From: Solirubrum koreensis
GTDB taxonomy: Bacteria > Bacteroidota > Bacteroidia > Cytophagales > Hymenobacteraceae
Reading direction: 5' to 3'
NCBI RefSeq assembly: GCF_039541855.1
Contig: NZ_BAABHA010000011.1
Span: 32,678-96,677, forward strand
Length of the DNA: 64,000 bases
Below are positions 27,143 to 36,177 of the stretch, piece after piece (positions within the stretch are counted from its first letter, which is position 1; the number at the start of each line of letters is the position of its first letter). The position numbers and the translations under genes are program-made. The notes beneath the pieces were generated by a model. The model searched no databases and was not told the DNA's origin. It saw only the letters and a list, made by a program, of their open reading frames with translations.

Positions 27143-29416
27143 ATGGAACCTACCACCAAGACCGAGACGCTCGATATTGAAGGCATGACCTGCGCTTCGT
27201 GCGCGTCCTTCGTCGAGAAGTCCCTGACCCGGACGCCCGGCGTGCAGCGGGCCGTGGTCAACTTTGCCACGGAGAAAGCCACCATCGATTACCTGCCCAC
27301 TCAAGCGACCCCCGCCACGCTGAAGGAAGCTGTGGTGAATGCCGGCTACGGCGTAACCGAGCGGGCCCCCGACTCCTCCGCCACCGACCGGCAGGCGGAA
27401 ATCGACCAGCAGAAGGCGCTGGCCTACCAAAAGCTGAAGCGTCGCTTCTGGGTGGCCACGGCGCTGGCCGTTGTCATTATGCCGCTGAGCATGCTCATGT
27501 TCTGGCCGGCGATGATGCAGCGCATCAACATGCAGTGGCTTAACTACGGCCTGCTGGTACTGACCTTGCCGGTGCTGCTCTACAGCGGCCGCGAGTTCTT
27601 CACCTCGGCCTGGAACGGCTTCAAGCACCGGGCCGCCAACATGGACACGCTGATTGCCGTGGGCACGGGCGCCGCGTTTCTCTACAGCCTGGCGGCCACC
27701 GTGGTGCCGGACTGGTTTATGCGCCGGGGCATCATGCCGGAGGTCTACTACGACACCACCGCCACCATCATCGCCCTGATTCTGCTGGGCAAGGTGCTGG
27801 AGCTGCGGGCGAAAACCCAGACCTCGGCCGCCATCAAGGCCCTGATGGGCCTGCAGGCCAAGACGGCCCGGGTGGTGCGCCCCGACGGGCAGGAAGTCGA
27901 CGTGCCCATCGAGCAGGTGCAGCTAAACGACCTCATCGTGGTGCGGCCCGGCGAGAAAGTGGCCACCGACGGCGTCATCGAAGCCGGGCACTCGGCCGTG
28001 GACGAGGCCATGCTCACCGGGGAAAGCCTGCCGGTGGAGAAAAAAGAAGGCGACCCGGTGTTCGGGGCCACGCTCAACAAGACGGGGTCCTTCCGCTTCC
28101 GCGTGACGAAAGTGGGTGCCGATACCATGCTTTCGCAGATTGTCAAGCTGGTGGAAGATGCTCAGGGCAGCCGCGCGCCCATTCAGCGGCTGGCCGATAA
28201 GGTCAGCGCCATTTTCGTGCCCACAGTCGTGGTCATTGCCATCCTGACCTTCGTGGTCTGGTTTGACCTCGCCCCCGTGGAAGCCCGCCTGCCCCTGGCC
28301 CTGGTCAACTTCGTGGCGGTGCTCATCATTGCCTGCCCTTGCGCTCTAGGCTTGGCCACGCCCACGGCCATCATGGTAAGCACCGGCAAGGGCGCCGAGC
28401 ACGGCGTGCTGATTCGCAACGCCGAGGCGCTGGAGAAAGCCTACCAGGTGAACACCGTGCTGCTGGACAAAACGGGTACTATCACCCGCGGCGAGCCGGC
28501 CGTGACCGACTTCGTGCCGGCCGAGGGACAGGACGCAACGCACTTGCTGCAGGTGGTAGCGGCCGTGGAGCGGCAGAGCGAGCATCCGCTGGCCGAGGCC
28601 GTGGTGCGCTACGCCGATGCCCGGCAGACCGCCGTGGTTTCTGCCACGGGTTTTAAGGCCATCGAAGGTAAGGGCGCCCAGGCGTCGGTGAACGGGCAGG
28701 CGGTGCTCGTCGGCAACTTCCGCCTGCTGGATGAGGCCGGGATCAGCCTTTCGCCGGCCGTGCGCCGGCAGGCCGACGAGCTGCTGGCCCAGGCCAAGAC
28801 CGTGCTCTACGTTGCCGTTGACAAGCAGGCCGTGGGCCTCGTCGGCGTGGCCGACACGGTGCGGGAGACGTCGGCCGCCGCCATTAAGCGGCTGCAGGGC
28901 ATGGGCATTGAGGTGGTGATGATGACCGGCGACAATCCCCAGACGGCTGCCCAGGTAGCCGGGCAGGTGGGCATCAAGCGCTACTTTGCCGAGGTATTGC
29001 CCCAGGACAAGGCCGGCAAAGTGAAGGAGCTGCAGGCCGAAGGGCGCGTGGTGGCCATGGTAGGCGACGGCATCAACGATGCCCCGGCGCTGGCCCAGGC
29101 CGACATTGGGCTGGCCATGGGCGGCGGCACCGACGTGGCCATGGAAGCGGCGGGCATCACGCTCATGCGCTCCGATTTGCAGGGCGTGGTCACGGCCATT
29201 GACCTCTCGCGCCAGACCATCCGCACCATCAAGCAAAACCTGTTTTTCGCCTTCATCTACAACACGCTGGGCATTCCCATCGCGGCCGGGCTGCTCTACC
29301 CCGTCTTCGGGTGGCTGCTCTCGCCCATGCTGGCGGCCGGGGCCATGGCCCTGAGTTCGGTGTCGGTGCTCACCAACTCGCTGCGCCTGCGCGGCTTCTC
29401 TCCCGTTAAAAACTAA
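27143..29416 (+). CDS. copA: Copper-exporting P1B-type ATPase
   Basis: The 757-residue pump has one N-terminal HMA domain (GMTCASCASF, C17 and C20), then eight predicted helices. The transport site CPC (C398-P-C400 in IIACPCALGLATP), the phosphorylation motif DKTGT (D442), TGD in MMTGDNP, and GDGINDAPAL (from G641) are all intact. This class expels Cu(I) from the cytosol. The ATG at 27143 is chosen because the HMA domain starts 12 residues in; the upstream in-frame residues have no counterpart in the family. It has an operator and -7 box upstream, and the cupredoxin and AraC genes follow within 10 bp, so the three form an operon. Confidence 0.96.
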   Translation: MEPTTKTETLDIEGMTCASCASFVEKSLTRTPGVQRAVVNFATEKATIDYLPTQATPATLKEAVVNAGYGVTERAPDSSATDRQAEIDQQKALAYQKLKRRFWVATALAVVIMPLSMLMFWPAMMQRINMQWLNYGLLVLTLPVLLYSGREFFTSAWNGFKHRAANMDTLIAVGTGAAFLYSLAATVVPDWFMRRGIMPEVYYDTTATIIALILLGKVLELRAKTQTSAAIKALMGLQAKTARVVRPDGQEVDVPIEQVQLNDLIVVRPGEKVATDGVIEAGHSAVDEAMLTGESLPVEKKEGDPVFGATLNKTGSFRFRVTKVGADTMLSQIVKLVEDAQGSRAPIQRLADKVSAIFVPTVVVIAILTFVVWFDLAPVEARLPLALVNFVAVLIIACPCALGLATPTAIMVSTGKGAEHGVLIRNAEALEKAYQVNTVLLDKTGTITRGEPAVTDFVPAEGQDATHLLQVVAAVERQSEHPLAEAVVRYADARQTAVVSATGFKAIEGKGAQASVNGQAVLVGNFRLLDEAGISLSPAVRRQADELLAQAKTVLYVAVDKQAVGLVGVADTVRETSAAAIKRLQGMGIEVVMMTGDNPQTAAQVAGQVGIKRYFAEVLPQDKAGKVKELQAEGRVVAMVGDGINDAPALAQADIGLAMGGGTDVAMEAAGITLMRSDLQGVVTAIDLSRQTIRTIKQNLFFAFIYNTLGIPIAAGLLYPVFGWLLSPMLAAGAMALSSVSVLTNSLRLRGFSPVKN

Positions 29417-29420
29417 GGTT

Positions 29421-29798
29421 ATGGATACCACCGAAATCATCGTGACGCTGGCGGGCCTGGCTTTGGCCGGGTTCGTCCTCTGGTACTTCTTTTTCTCCGC
29501 CCGGCAAACGGCCAGCGCGGTTTCCACGTCCAGCGGGGTGCAGGAGGTGGACATCACCGTCAAGGGCGGCTACTCGCCCGACGTGATTGAAGTAGAACGC
29601 GGCAAGCCCGTGCAGCTGAGCTTCTACCGCGACGAGGAGAACAGCTGCTCGGAGGAGTTGCTCATGCCCGACTTCAGCATCCGCCGCGACCTACCCGCCT
29701 TCAAGACTACATTGGTGGAGCTACTGCCCCAGCAGGCCGGCACCTTTACCTTTACTTGCGGCATGGGCATGCTGCGCGGCAGCCTTGTCGTGAAGTAA
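29421..29798 (+). CDS. Membrane-anchored cupredoxin-like protein
   Basis: The 125-residue protein has one N-terminal helix (IIVTLAGLALAGFVLWYFFFSA) and a cupredoxin-like domain: VDITVKGGYSPDVIEVERGKPVQLSFYRDEENSCSEELLMPDF...AGTFTFTCGMGMLRGSLVV. The Cys in NSCSEE and the TCGMGM end replace the usual His/Cys/Met set, so the copper site is probably unlike plastocyanin and suited to Cu(I). It faces the periplasm. It starts 4 bp after copA ends, so it may receive the exported copper. Confidence 0.88.
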   Translation: MDTTEIIVTLAGLALAGFVLWYFFFSARQTASAVSTSSGVQEVDITVKGGYSPDVIEVERGKPVQLSFYRDEENSCSEELLMPDFSIRRDLPAFKTTLVELLPQQAGTFTFTCGMGMLRGSLVVK

Positions 29799-29807
29799 GC
29801 CCGCTCC

Positions 29808-30431
29808 ATGAACACCGAACTCCGCTCCAACTACACGCTGCCCGCGCCCGGTACGCACCGGCTGCTGATTAAGAACATGGTCTGCCCCCAGTGCATCCGG
29901 GTAGTGGGCGAAGAACTCACGGCTCTCGGCCTGCAGGTGCACCGGGTGGTGCTGGGCGAGGCCGACGTATCGGCGCCCGGGGGCCAGGAGCCGGACTTGG
30001 AACCAGTGCGCGCCAGCCTGCAGGAAGCCGGCTTTGCCCTGCTGGAAGAACCCCGGGCGCAGCTGGTCGAGCAAATCAAGACCCACTTGGTCACGCTCAT
30101 TCACTACCCGCCGCCCGGTCCGCGCCTGCTCAACTACTCCGACTCGCTGGTCGAGCAGCTGGGGCGCGACTACCACTACCTCTCCCACTTGTTTTCGGCG
30201 GAAGAAGGTCTGACCATTGAGAAGTTTATTATCCGCCAGAAGGTGGAGCGGGCCAAGGAGCTCATCGGCTACGGGGAGCTGAGCATGGCCCAGGTCGCCG
30301 AGCAGTTGGGCTACAGCTCCCCGGCCCACTTATCGCGCCAGTTCCGCCAAGTGACGGGCCTGACGCCCACGGAGTTTCAGCGTTTGGGACCGGCCAGTCA
30401 CGCCCGGCGCAGCCTGGATGCGCTGCTGTAG
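29808..30431 (+). CDS. AraC-family regulator with intact N-terminal HMA-like site
   Basis: The 207-residue protein joins an HMA-like domain (RLLIKNMVCPQCIRVVGEELTALGL, with both metal Cys) to a C-terminal AraC DNA-binding region (VERAKELIGYGELSMAQVAEQLGYSSPAHLSRQFRQVTGLTPTEFQRL). It is a paralogue of the protein at 14520-15149. An HMA domain in a transcription factor would let copper be sensed directly. It closes the copA-cupredoxin operon (9-bp gap). It is the better candidate to read the repeated operators, since AraC proteins bind direct half-sites about two helical turns apart. Copper sensing is inferred. Confidence 0.92.
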   Translation: MNTELRSNYTLPAPGTHRLLIKNMVCPQCIRVVGEELTALGLQVHRVVLGEADVSAPGGQEPDLEPVRASLQEAGFALLEEPRAQLVEQIKTHLVTLIHYPPPGPRLLNYSDSLVEQLGRDYHYLSHLFSAEEGLTIEKFIIRQKVERAKELIGYGELSMAQVAEQLGYSSPAHLSRQFRQVTGLTPTEFQRLGPASHARRSLDALL

Positions 30432-30437
30432 CAACCG

Positions 30438-30470
30438 AAATTATGCAAGTAAAAACGTTAACCGCGTAAA
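30438..30470 (+). promoter_or_regulatory. Copper-island operator copy 7, before the DUF305 gene
   Basis: AAATTATGCAAG (30438-30449) is followed at 21 bp by the weak CCGCGTAAA (30462-30470), keeping only the GTAA core. A TTTG (30493-30496) lies at about the -7 distance seen at other copies. The DUF305 ATG is 54 bp downstream. Confidence 0.55.
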
Positions 30471-30523
30471 AACCGGAGGGTTAATCTGGGCGTTTGTATG
30501 GCTCACAATTCATCCGCACGCTC

Positions 30524-31141
30524 ATGCAATTGAATCGCCTTTTCCGCTTGCCTTTCCTGTCCCTACTTGTTTTTAGCGTCCTGTCCACGGCCTGTAAAAA
30601 GCACGACATGGACGACATGAAGCACGATAGTCCTCTCATGAAAATCATGATGGACATGATGACGCAGATGGACGCGCAGGCCAAAACCCAGGACCCTGAC
30701 CACGACTTTGCCGCCCAGATGGTTCTGCATCACGACGCGGCCATCAAGATGAGCGAGGAAGAACTGCGCGCTGGTAGCAACCAGGAAATGAAAACCATCG
30801 CCCAGGACGTCATCACCAAGCAACGTGCTGAAATCACGCAATTCAATACCTTCCTTGGTAGCCATCAGCCCATGCAGCCCCTGGTGCCGCAGTTTAATCA
30901 AATCCAGAAAACCAACATGGACCGCATGATGGCTGCCAGTAACGGGCGCGCCATGACTATGCGAACCGATGTCGACTACGCCCAGATGATGGTCGACCAC
31001 CACCAGGCCGCCATCGACAACTCCGAGGCCCTGCTGCAGCACGGCCGCAACGCCACGATGCGTCAAATGGCGCAGGCCATCATCACCGACCAGCGCCAGG
31101 AAATTGCAGCTCTTCAAAGCTGGCTCTCGCGCAACCGCTAG
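30524..31141 (+). CDS. DUF305 lipoprotein
   Basis: The 205-residue protein starts MQLNRLFRLPFLSLLVFSVLSTACKK, a lipoprotein signal. Two DUF305 units follow, DHDFAAQMVLHHDAAIKMSEEEL and DVDYAQMMVDHHQAAIDNSEALL, each with MxxHH metal-ligand candidates; KHDMDDMKHD near the N-terminus adds more. The likely role is periplasmic copper or silver binding, as for the paralogue at 23136-23846. It has its own operator copy and a strong terminator, so it is a single-gene unit. Confidence 0.85.
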   Translation: MQLNRLFRLPFLSLLVFSVLSTACKKHDMDDMKHDSPLMKIMMDMMTQMDAQAKTQDPDHDFAAQMVLHHDAAIKMSEEELRAGSNQEMKTIAQDVITKQRAEITQFNTFLGSHQPMQPLVPQFNQIQKTNMDRMMAASNGRAMTMRTDVDYAQMMVDHHQAAIDNSEALLQHGRNATMRQMAQAIITDQRQEIAALQSWLSRNR

Positions 31142-31158
31142 TAACCAGTGTGTAACTA

Positions 31159-31189
31159 AAAAAGGCAGCTCTCGCGGAGCTGCCTTTTT
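31159..31189 (+). terminator. Terminator of the DUF305 gene
   Basis: AAAAAGGCAGCTC and GAGCTGCCTTTTT are a perfect 13-bp stem around TCGCG, starting 18 bp past the stop. The T-run at the 3' end makes a standard intrinsic terminator. Confidence 0.88.
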
Positions 31190-31243
31190 GCTTTATGAGC
31201 GGTTAGGGTCAATCAAGGCATTAGCCGGCTTATCCACAAGGAC

Positions 31244-32029
31244 ATGTTCATCGTGCTACCCTTGCCTGTTTTCCGCTTCATTTTATCCTTCGCCGCCGGC
31301 CTGGTCTTGGTACTAGCCGGGTGCCGGTCAGCCGCGGTAGTCCCCAGGTTTCCAGCTAGCGCGGGGTACCGCCACCCGCGGCCGGTCCAGCGCGTCGACA
31401 CGGCGGCCGTCGCCGCCCCTGAGTACTCTCCCAACCCGCCGCGACGGGCAAAGGCGGCCGTGCGGCCCCGAGTCGCCGGCAAGCCCGACCACGCGCCCTT
31501 AGAGAAAAAGGAGCCGGCGGGCGAGCCGGGCAGTAGGAGTGCAAAAGCAACGATGGCAGATACCGCGAGCAGCGTAACCCAATCGGTAGCACCACGTGGG
31601 CCTCGCCAGTACGCCTCTCCCAAGCTCTTCAGCGCCCAAACCCTGGTGCATTATGGCCTGCACTTTGTGTTTCCGGTGGTGCTGGCGCTGGTGTTTTTCC
31701 CTTTGGTGTGGCAAACCGCGTACTTGATTATGCTGGCCACCATGGCCATTGATTTGGACCACTTGCTGGCCAAACCCATCTTCGACCCGCTGCGCTGCAG
31801 CATCGGGTATCACCCGCTGCACTCCTTTTATGCCGTACCGGTATATGCGCTGCTGCTATTGCTGCCGGCTACGCAAATAGTTGCTGTGGGCCTGCTTTTC
31901 CACTTGTTCACGGATACGGTGGATTGCTTGTGGAACTTCAGCCACTGCCGGGAGTGCTACCTCAACTCCCGTATTTACGCCTTGCGCAACCGGGTGCGGA
32001 GGCTACTGGGCCATGAGGTGGTCGAATAA
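31244..32029 (+). CDS. DUF6122-family membrane protein with a lipoprotein-like N-terminal extension
   Basis: The 261-residue protein is a paralogue of the one at 15162-15473 over its C-terminal ~140 residues (MAIDLDHLLAKPIFDPLRCSIGYHPLHSFYAVP...HLFTDTVDC), with the same putative metal ligands. Its N-terminal ~100 residues are different: a lipobox-like start (LSFAAGLVLVLAGCRSA) and a Pro/Arg/Lys-rich linker. A lipid-modified N-terminus before a multi-span domain is unusual. An internal ATG at 31553 would give the DUF6122 domain alone. A fusion of a short lipoprotein gene with a DUF6122 gene is one explanation. The reaction is unknown. Confidence 0.7.
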   Translation: MFIVLPLPVFRFILSFAAGLVLVLAGCRSAAVVPRFPASAGYRHPRPVQRVDTAAVAAPEYSPNPPRRAKAAVRPRVAGKPDHAPLEKKEPAGEPGSRSAKATMADTASSVTQSVAPRGPRQYASPKLFSAQTLVHYGLHFVFPVVLALVFFPLVWQTAYLIMLATMAIDLDHLLAKPIFDPLRCSIGYHPLHSFYAVPVYALLLLLPATQIVAVGLLFHLFTDTVDCLWNFSHCRECYLNSRIYALRNRVRRLLGHEVVE

Positions 32030-32110
32030 GCAAGGCCGATACGCAAAATTGCGCGGGCTGGCGCGCCTGAAGAGGAGAACGAAAGAATTAATATTCAGAT
32101 TGGTCACTAG

Positions 32111-32986
32111 CTAGAACTTTCCTGAGCGACTGATGCTTTTTAACAGCTGATTCTGTAGCAGTTGGTCCCGGTAGGCTCCTTCCACGGCCTGTCGCGCGGG
32201 ACCAGGCCGGCCCGCTTCGTGGATGAGGCGGTCGGCTTCCTGCCGCAGCTGCAGGGCCTTCACCATGTTGTCGTTGGCCTGGCCCATGGCCCGTAGGCGC
32301 TCAGCTTCCGTCATGGAATAACGGCCGGGATTCTTGAGCGTGGCCATCAGTTCAACGCTTTGGGCCGTCATCTCATCGGCAATCTTTTGGTAGTTGAAGG
32401 CCGTTTCGACGTTCTTTTTCTTGAGCACCTCCTCGTAGGCATAGGCCGACGCAAAAGCTTCCTGCCGCATGTTTTTGTAGTCGCGGTAGGTAAAGGACTG
32501 GGCTCCATTGCGGCCAATATCCAGCCCTGAGAAGGCCTGGTACACCGTTTCCACGTCCTGCTCGGTGCGGCCCTGCAGCGCTTGGCGCAACCGCTGGGCC
32601 TTGTTCACCGGCGGCATGTAGTCAGGTTGGGAGCTGGTATTCATGGCCATGGCCCGGCCGAATAGCTCCAATGGGTTGGCGTAGCGCAAATCCTTCACCG
32701 ACTCTACCTTGCGCAGGTCGGCCTGAATCTGGCGCTGCAGCTCTAGTCCCTCGTAAGTAAGCTCCTTGACCTGGCCGGTGATGTCGCGGGTGACGCCAGC
32801 AATTTGTCTGGCGTCCTTGATGACCTGATAGTTCTTGATAGTCTCGGTCCATTGCTTGAGCTGCTTAGCGAACTGGCCGATGTGTATGCCCATGTGCGGA
32901 GGGTCGTTGACGACCATCTGAGCCGAGGCGAAGTAGGTGGTGCCGGCCAAAGTGGCCAACACCACGACAAACAGTCCCTTTTTCAT
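32111..32986 (-). CDS. TrbJ/VirB5-like type IV secretion protein
   Basis: The 291-residue protein has a signal peptide (MKKGLFVVVLATLAGTTYFASAQ) and a long helical body: KQLKQWTETIKNYQVIKDARQIAGVTRDITGQVKEL, later YEEVLKKKNVETAFNYQKIADEMTAQSVELMATL. This helix-rich secreted plan is that of TrbJ/VirB5, a minor pilus component located in the periplasm. It is the last gene of the minus-strand transfer operon, 22 bp after TraM. No terminator is obvious before the convergent DUF6122 gene at 32029. Confidence 0.8.
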   Translation of the reverse strand: MKKGLFVVVLATLAGTTYFASAQMVVNDPPHMGIHIGQFAKQLKQWTETIKNYQVIKDARQIAGVTRDITGQVKELTYEGLELQRQIQADLRKVESVKDLRYANPLELFGRAMAMNTSSQPDYMPPVNKAQRLRQALQGRTEQDVETVYQAFSGLDIGRNGAQSFTYRDYKNMRQEAFASAYAYEEVLKKKNVETAFNYQKIADEMTAQSVELMATLKNPGRYSMTEAERLRAMGQANDNMVKALQLRQEADRLIHEAGRPGPARQAVEGAYRDQLLQNQLLKSISRSGKF

Positions 32987-33008
32987 GGCTTAAGAGCTAA
33001 AGTGATGT

Positions 33009-34412
33009 TTAGTTGCTGGACGTCGGCGCACCGGCATCCGTCGCACCCGTGGTGATGAGCACGGGGTAGCCATCGGGTAGACGCACGTCGCGCAGCTTCT
33101 GGCGGGGCGTAGAGGCCCGGCCCACCATAGCCGCCGCTACCCGGCCCCCTACTCCCACTACCGAATTAGCCGCAGAGGCCGAGCGGTCAATGGCCAGGCC
33201 TACTTCCTGGGCGCCGATGGTACGGGCATCGTTGAGGGGGTTGTCACCGGCCGGCAGCGGCTGGCGCTTCTGCGGGTCTATCATCAACCCGGGCAGGTAG
33301 TGGTAGTCGTAGATGTCGGCGGCAACCCGCGTAGGACCCAGCCGCGAGATGCGGATGGCCACGTGGTTGGTTTCAACGCTGGCCACGCCGGCAAATACCA
33401 AGTTTTTAGGAAAGGTCTGCCCGCTGATAACCGCATCCTCCACCAAGCGCAACAGCACCACCGAGCCCGTCCTAATCTTCTGTTCACCGTTGATAACGGC
33501 TTTATAGAAAATGTCCGGCAGCAGCTGCGTCTGGTTGTCGGAAGCATACCGGAAGCTGCCGGCTTTAATGGTGCCGAAGGCATCGTATCCCGAAGCATTG
33601 CTTGCCGCGGCAGTAGCCGCCCCGCCGGCCCGCAGGGCAGCTCGCCGGTCAAAGTAACGGCGTCCCGTCATTTGCTCATAGGAGGCGCGGGAGGCGGCAG
33701 GGGCTGCGTCGAGCATGTCCAGCACGTCGTCGTTTTGCTCATAGGGCACCCCGTCGGGCGCCGTGCGGGGTCGGGCTCCGGCCCGCAAACGCCGACGCGG
33801 GTCTGCGCTGGCACTGCTACCCCGGTAACTAGCCTGCACCACCGGTATGCGTACGGACCTGTAAGCGCCGGTCTGCGCATCGACGGCGGTTACTTCCGTG
33901 GAATCAGGGGGCGGTAAGGCCGCCCGGTTAGCCGCGGCGCGGGCCTGACGCTCAGCAGTAGCTAATGCCGTGCGGCGGCGCAAGGCTGCCTGACCAACCG
34001 TGTCGACCGCCATACCACCGGCCAGTTGGTCGGGGGAAGGGACGGTGCCGGGCAGCTGCACCCCGGCCTGCCGGGCGGCCGCCTGCTTTTGCTCCAGCAC
34101 GTCCGTGGGGGCCGGGGCCGCTTCGGGCGTGGCCGGCGCAATCGTGGGCTCCAGATTTTGAGAGGTAGCCGCCACGGGGCTGGTCTGCTGCGCTACTTCC
34201 TGGGAAAGAGAACGGGCATAGAAAAACAGCGTCACCGCCGTCAGCAGGCCGATGCCGACGAGCAGGGGTAACCAGTGCCGGCGGGCCAGTTCTCCCACCG
34301 AGGGCCGAGGCATAGCGGGGGGAGTGGGTACAGGATGACCGGAAGCAGGTTGGGATTCGGACTGGGAGGTATCGCCGGCAGGATACACCGGCTGCATGTT
34401 GTGCTCGGACAT
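33009..34412 (-). CDS. traM: Conjugative transfer protein TraM (VirB10-like)
   Basis: The 467-residue protein has a Pro-rich cytosolic N-terminus, one inner-membrane helix (about residues 47-65, LPLLVGIGLLTAVTLFFYA), a long Ala/Pro/Gln linker, and a C-terminal domain with KIRTGSVVLLRLVEDAVISGQTFPKNLVFAGVASVETNHVAIRISRL, diagnostic of Bacteroidetes TraM. It spans the envelope and links the inner complex to the outer ring made with TraN. It lies between TraN and the TrbJ-like gene. In CTnDOT the order is K-L-M-N; here TraN precedes TraM. Confidence 0.92.
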   Translation of the reverse strand: MSEHNMQPVYPAGDTSQSESQPASGHPVPTPPAMPRPSVGELARRHWLPLLVGIGLLTAVTLFFYARSLSQEVAQQTSPVAATSQNLEPTIAPATPEAAPAPTDVLEQKQAAARQAGVQLPGTVPSPDQLAGGMAVDTVGQAALRRRTALATAERQARAAANRAALPPPDSTEVTAVDAQTGAYRSVRIPVVQASYRGSSASADPRRRLRAGARPRTAPDGVPYEQNDDVLDMLDAAPAASRASYEQMTGRRYFDRRAALRAGGAATAAASNASGYDAFGTIKAGSFRYASDNQTQLLPDIFYKAVINGEQKIRTGSVVLLRLVEDAVISGQTFPKNLVFAGVASVETNHVAIRISRLGPTRVAADIYDYHYLPGLMIDPQKRQPLPAGDNPLNDARTIGAQEVGLAIDRSASAANSVVGVGGRVAAAMVGRASTPRQKLRDVRLPDGYPVLITTGATDAGAPTSSN

Positions 34413-34423
34413 GGAAAGAAGGG

Positions 34424-35347
34424 TTAAATGGCGGCAGCCGTGTTGATGACTTTGCTCGGCACTTTCAGCACCAGCACCCGGGCCCCGAACTTCTCACGTA
34501 GCGTGATTTCGAGGTGGCCCCGGTCGGTGGCCGCGTACAGCGGCACGGCGTAGAGCAGGTAGCCCGTGGCCCGGGCCGGGATGGTTTGGCTTTCCGCCCC
34601 GCAGGCGGGGGCCAGGGGCCGGCGGGCCTCGTTCTTCTTTTTGCCCAGAAACTTCTTGCGCGAGTTTTCCACCAGCTCGAAGTCAGTGAAATCCACGGCG
34701 TAGTCGATGGTGGTGGTATTGCGCAGCTTCAGGCGCAGGTAGGTAAAGTCTTTGTCGTTGCGCACGTTGGCCAGCGAAAGCACCAGGTCGTTATCGGCCG
34801 TTCGCAGCCCGCTGGTATCGGCGTGCTTGGCGGTGGCCAGCTTGGCCAGGCGCGCTTCGGCCAGCTCCCGCTTTTCGTGGCCTTGGTCCAGGGCCAGCGC
34901 GTCATCGACGCCGGCGCCGTTGCGGGCCTTGCCGCCGACACTAACGCCCAGGGCGCCGCCATCCTGAAAGTCGTAGAGCTGCAGCACCGGCCGGCCGGTA
35001 TACACCAGGTGCCCCATCCAATAGCGCGAGCCGTAGCGCACCAGGATGGGCGTGGGCGGTGGGTTGCGCCGTTTGGCCCGCACGAAGACGGCGTTGCTTT
35101 CAATCTTGACCAAGTAATGCGGTGCTTGGCCCACGTCGACCAGGGAAACCGGCCCCGGGAAGACCAGATACGTCGTCGAAGAGTCTGAAACAGCTATTTC
35201 CAGCTGCATTTTCGGCGCCACGTTAGCCGGATGCGGGACCTGCACACCGGCGGAATGGGAGGCAGCCGAAGCAAGAGACTGCGCTTGCGAAAGGCTAGGT
35301 AAAAGCGCCAGCAGCGCGCAGGAAGCAAAGGAGAAGGGAAAACGCAT
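34424..35347 (-). CDS. traN: Conjugative transfer protein TraN (VirB9-like, DUF4138)
   Basis: The 307-residue protein has a signal peptide (FPFSFASCALLALLPSLSQA). The mature part includes TTYLVFPGPVSLVDVGQAPHYLVKI and VFVRAKRRNPPPTPILVRYGSRYWMGHLVYTG, then a C-terminal beta domain (DFTYLRLKLRNTTTIDYAVDFTDFELVENSRKKF). This is the TraN family of Bacteroidetes elements, the outer-membrane-ring component equivalent to VirB9. It is 11 bp upstream of TraM on the same strand. Confidence 0.92.
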   Translation of the reverse strand: MRFPFSFASCALLALLPSLSQAQSLASAASHSAGVQVPHPANVAPKMQLEIAVSDSSTTYLVFPGPVSLVDVGQAPHYLVKIESNAVFVRAKRRNPPPTPILVRYGSRYWMGHLVYTGRPVLQLYDFQDGGALGVSVGGKARNGAGVDDALALDQGHEKRELAEARLAKLATAKHADTSGLRTADNDLVLSLANVRNDKDFTYLRLKLRNTTTIDYAVDFTDFELVENSRKKFLGKKKNEARRPLAPACGAESQTIPARATGYLLYAVPLYAATDRGHLEITLREKFGARVLVLKVPSKVINTAAAI

Positions 35348-35367
35348 AAGAAGTGGATAGGAGTAGC

Positions 35368-36108
35368 TTACTGAGCAGGTTGAGCGGCAGGAGCGGGTGT
35401 GGTCGGGGCTGGTTGCGTCAGGGGCACGCCGGCGGCTTCGGCTTCTTCGCGCAGCTTGCGCTGCCGGGCCTGCTCCTGGTCGCGCAGCTGGTCTTTCTCT
35501 TCCTGCGTAACGGGTGGGTTGTAGGGAATGAAGTCGAAATCGGTGATGAGCAGCCCGAAGGGGTTGGCGTCGGAGCGGTCGGTTTCGATGAGGGCGAACT
35601 TGGCGCCCAGGGGCTTACTTTGGCTTTGCTGGTCGCCGATAAACACCGTCTGCTTGATGTAGGCGCGGCCGGTGATGGGCCGGTGGTTCATGTCCAGGTG
35701 GATGCTGTCCACGGTCACGGCCTGGCGGGCGCCGTAGCGGATGTAGTTCTGCAGCACCTGCCCGCGCTGGAAGCTCTCGAACAGAAAGCGCCCGCCGCGC
35801 TCCTCAATCAGGGGCAGGCCGGCGTCGAGGTTGTGCTTGAAGCTGTATTGGTCGTGGCCGAACATGGTCAGTAAAAAGGTCTTGACCAGGTTGCGGGCCT
35901 CGAAGGGCGTGTGGCCGGCGCCGCGGCCAATCTGGGCCGAGAAGGAGCCGGTATCACTGACCACGTACACACGCTGGCCCGTGGATTCATAGGCCCGGTA
36001 GAGCAGCGCGCCAGCTGCTAAGGTGACCACACCCAGCAGCGCCAGCGCGGCCAGCGCCATGGTGCGCATGGTGATAAACGTCTTATTTAAGTCTTGGACA
36101 GAGTTCAT
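35368..36108 (-). CDS. traK: Conjugative transfer protein TraK (VirB8-like)
   Basis: The 246-residue protein has a short cytosolic N-terminus (MNSVQDLNKTFITMRTMA), one helix (LAALALLGVVTLAAGALLYRAY), and a periplasmic NTF2-like domain with NLVKTFLLTMFGHDQYSFKHNLDAGLPLIEERGGRFLFESFQRG, typical of TraK. The C-terminus is a Gln/Glu/Pro-rich tail. VirB8-type proteins scaffold the inner-membrane complex. It lies between a lipoprotein gene and TraN. Confidence 0.93.
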   Translation of the reverse strand: MNSVQDLNKTFITMRTMALAALALLGVVTLAAGALLYRAYESTGQRVYVVSDTGSFSAQIGRGAGHTPFEARNLVKTFLLTMFGHDQYSFKHNLDAGLPLIEERGGRFLFESFQRGQVLQNYIRYGARQAVTVDSIHLDMNHRPITGRAYIKQTVFIGDQQSQSKPLGAKFALIETDRSDANPFGLLITDFDFIPYNPPVTQEEKDQLRDQEQARQRKLREEAEAAGVPLTQPAPTTPAPAAQPAQ

Positions 36109-36177
36109 GAGTGAGTGGAAGAGGTTGGAGAAGAGTAGGGGCTTGGCCGCCTGGGCTTTTTACCCCACCGCCCGCCG

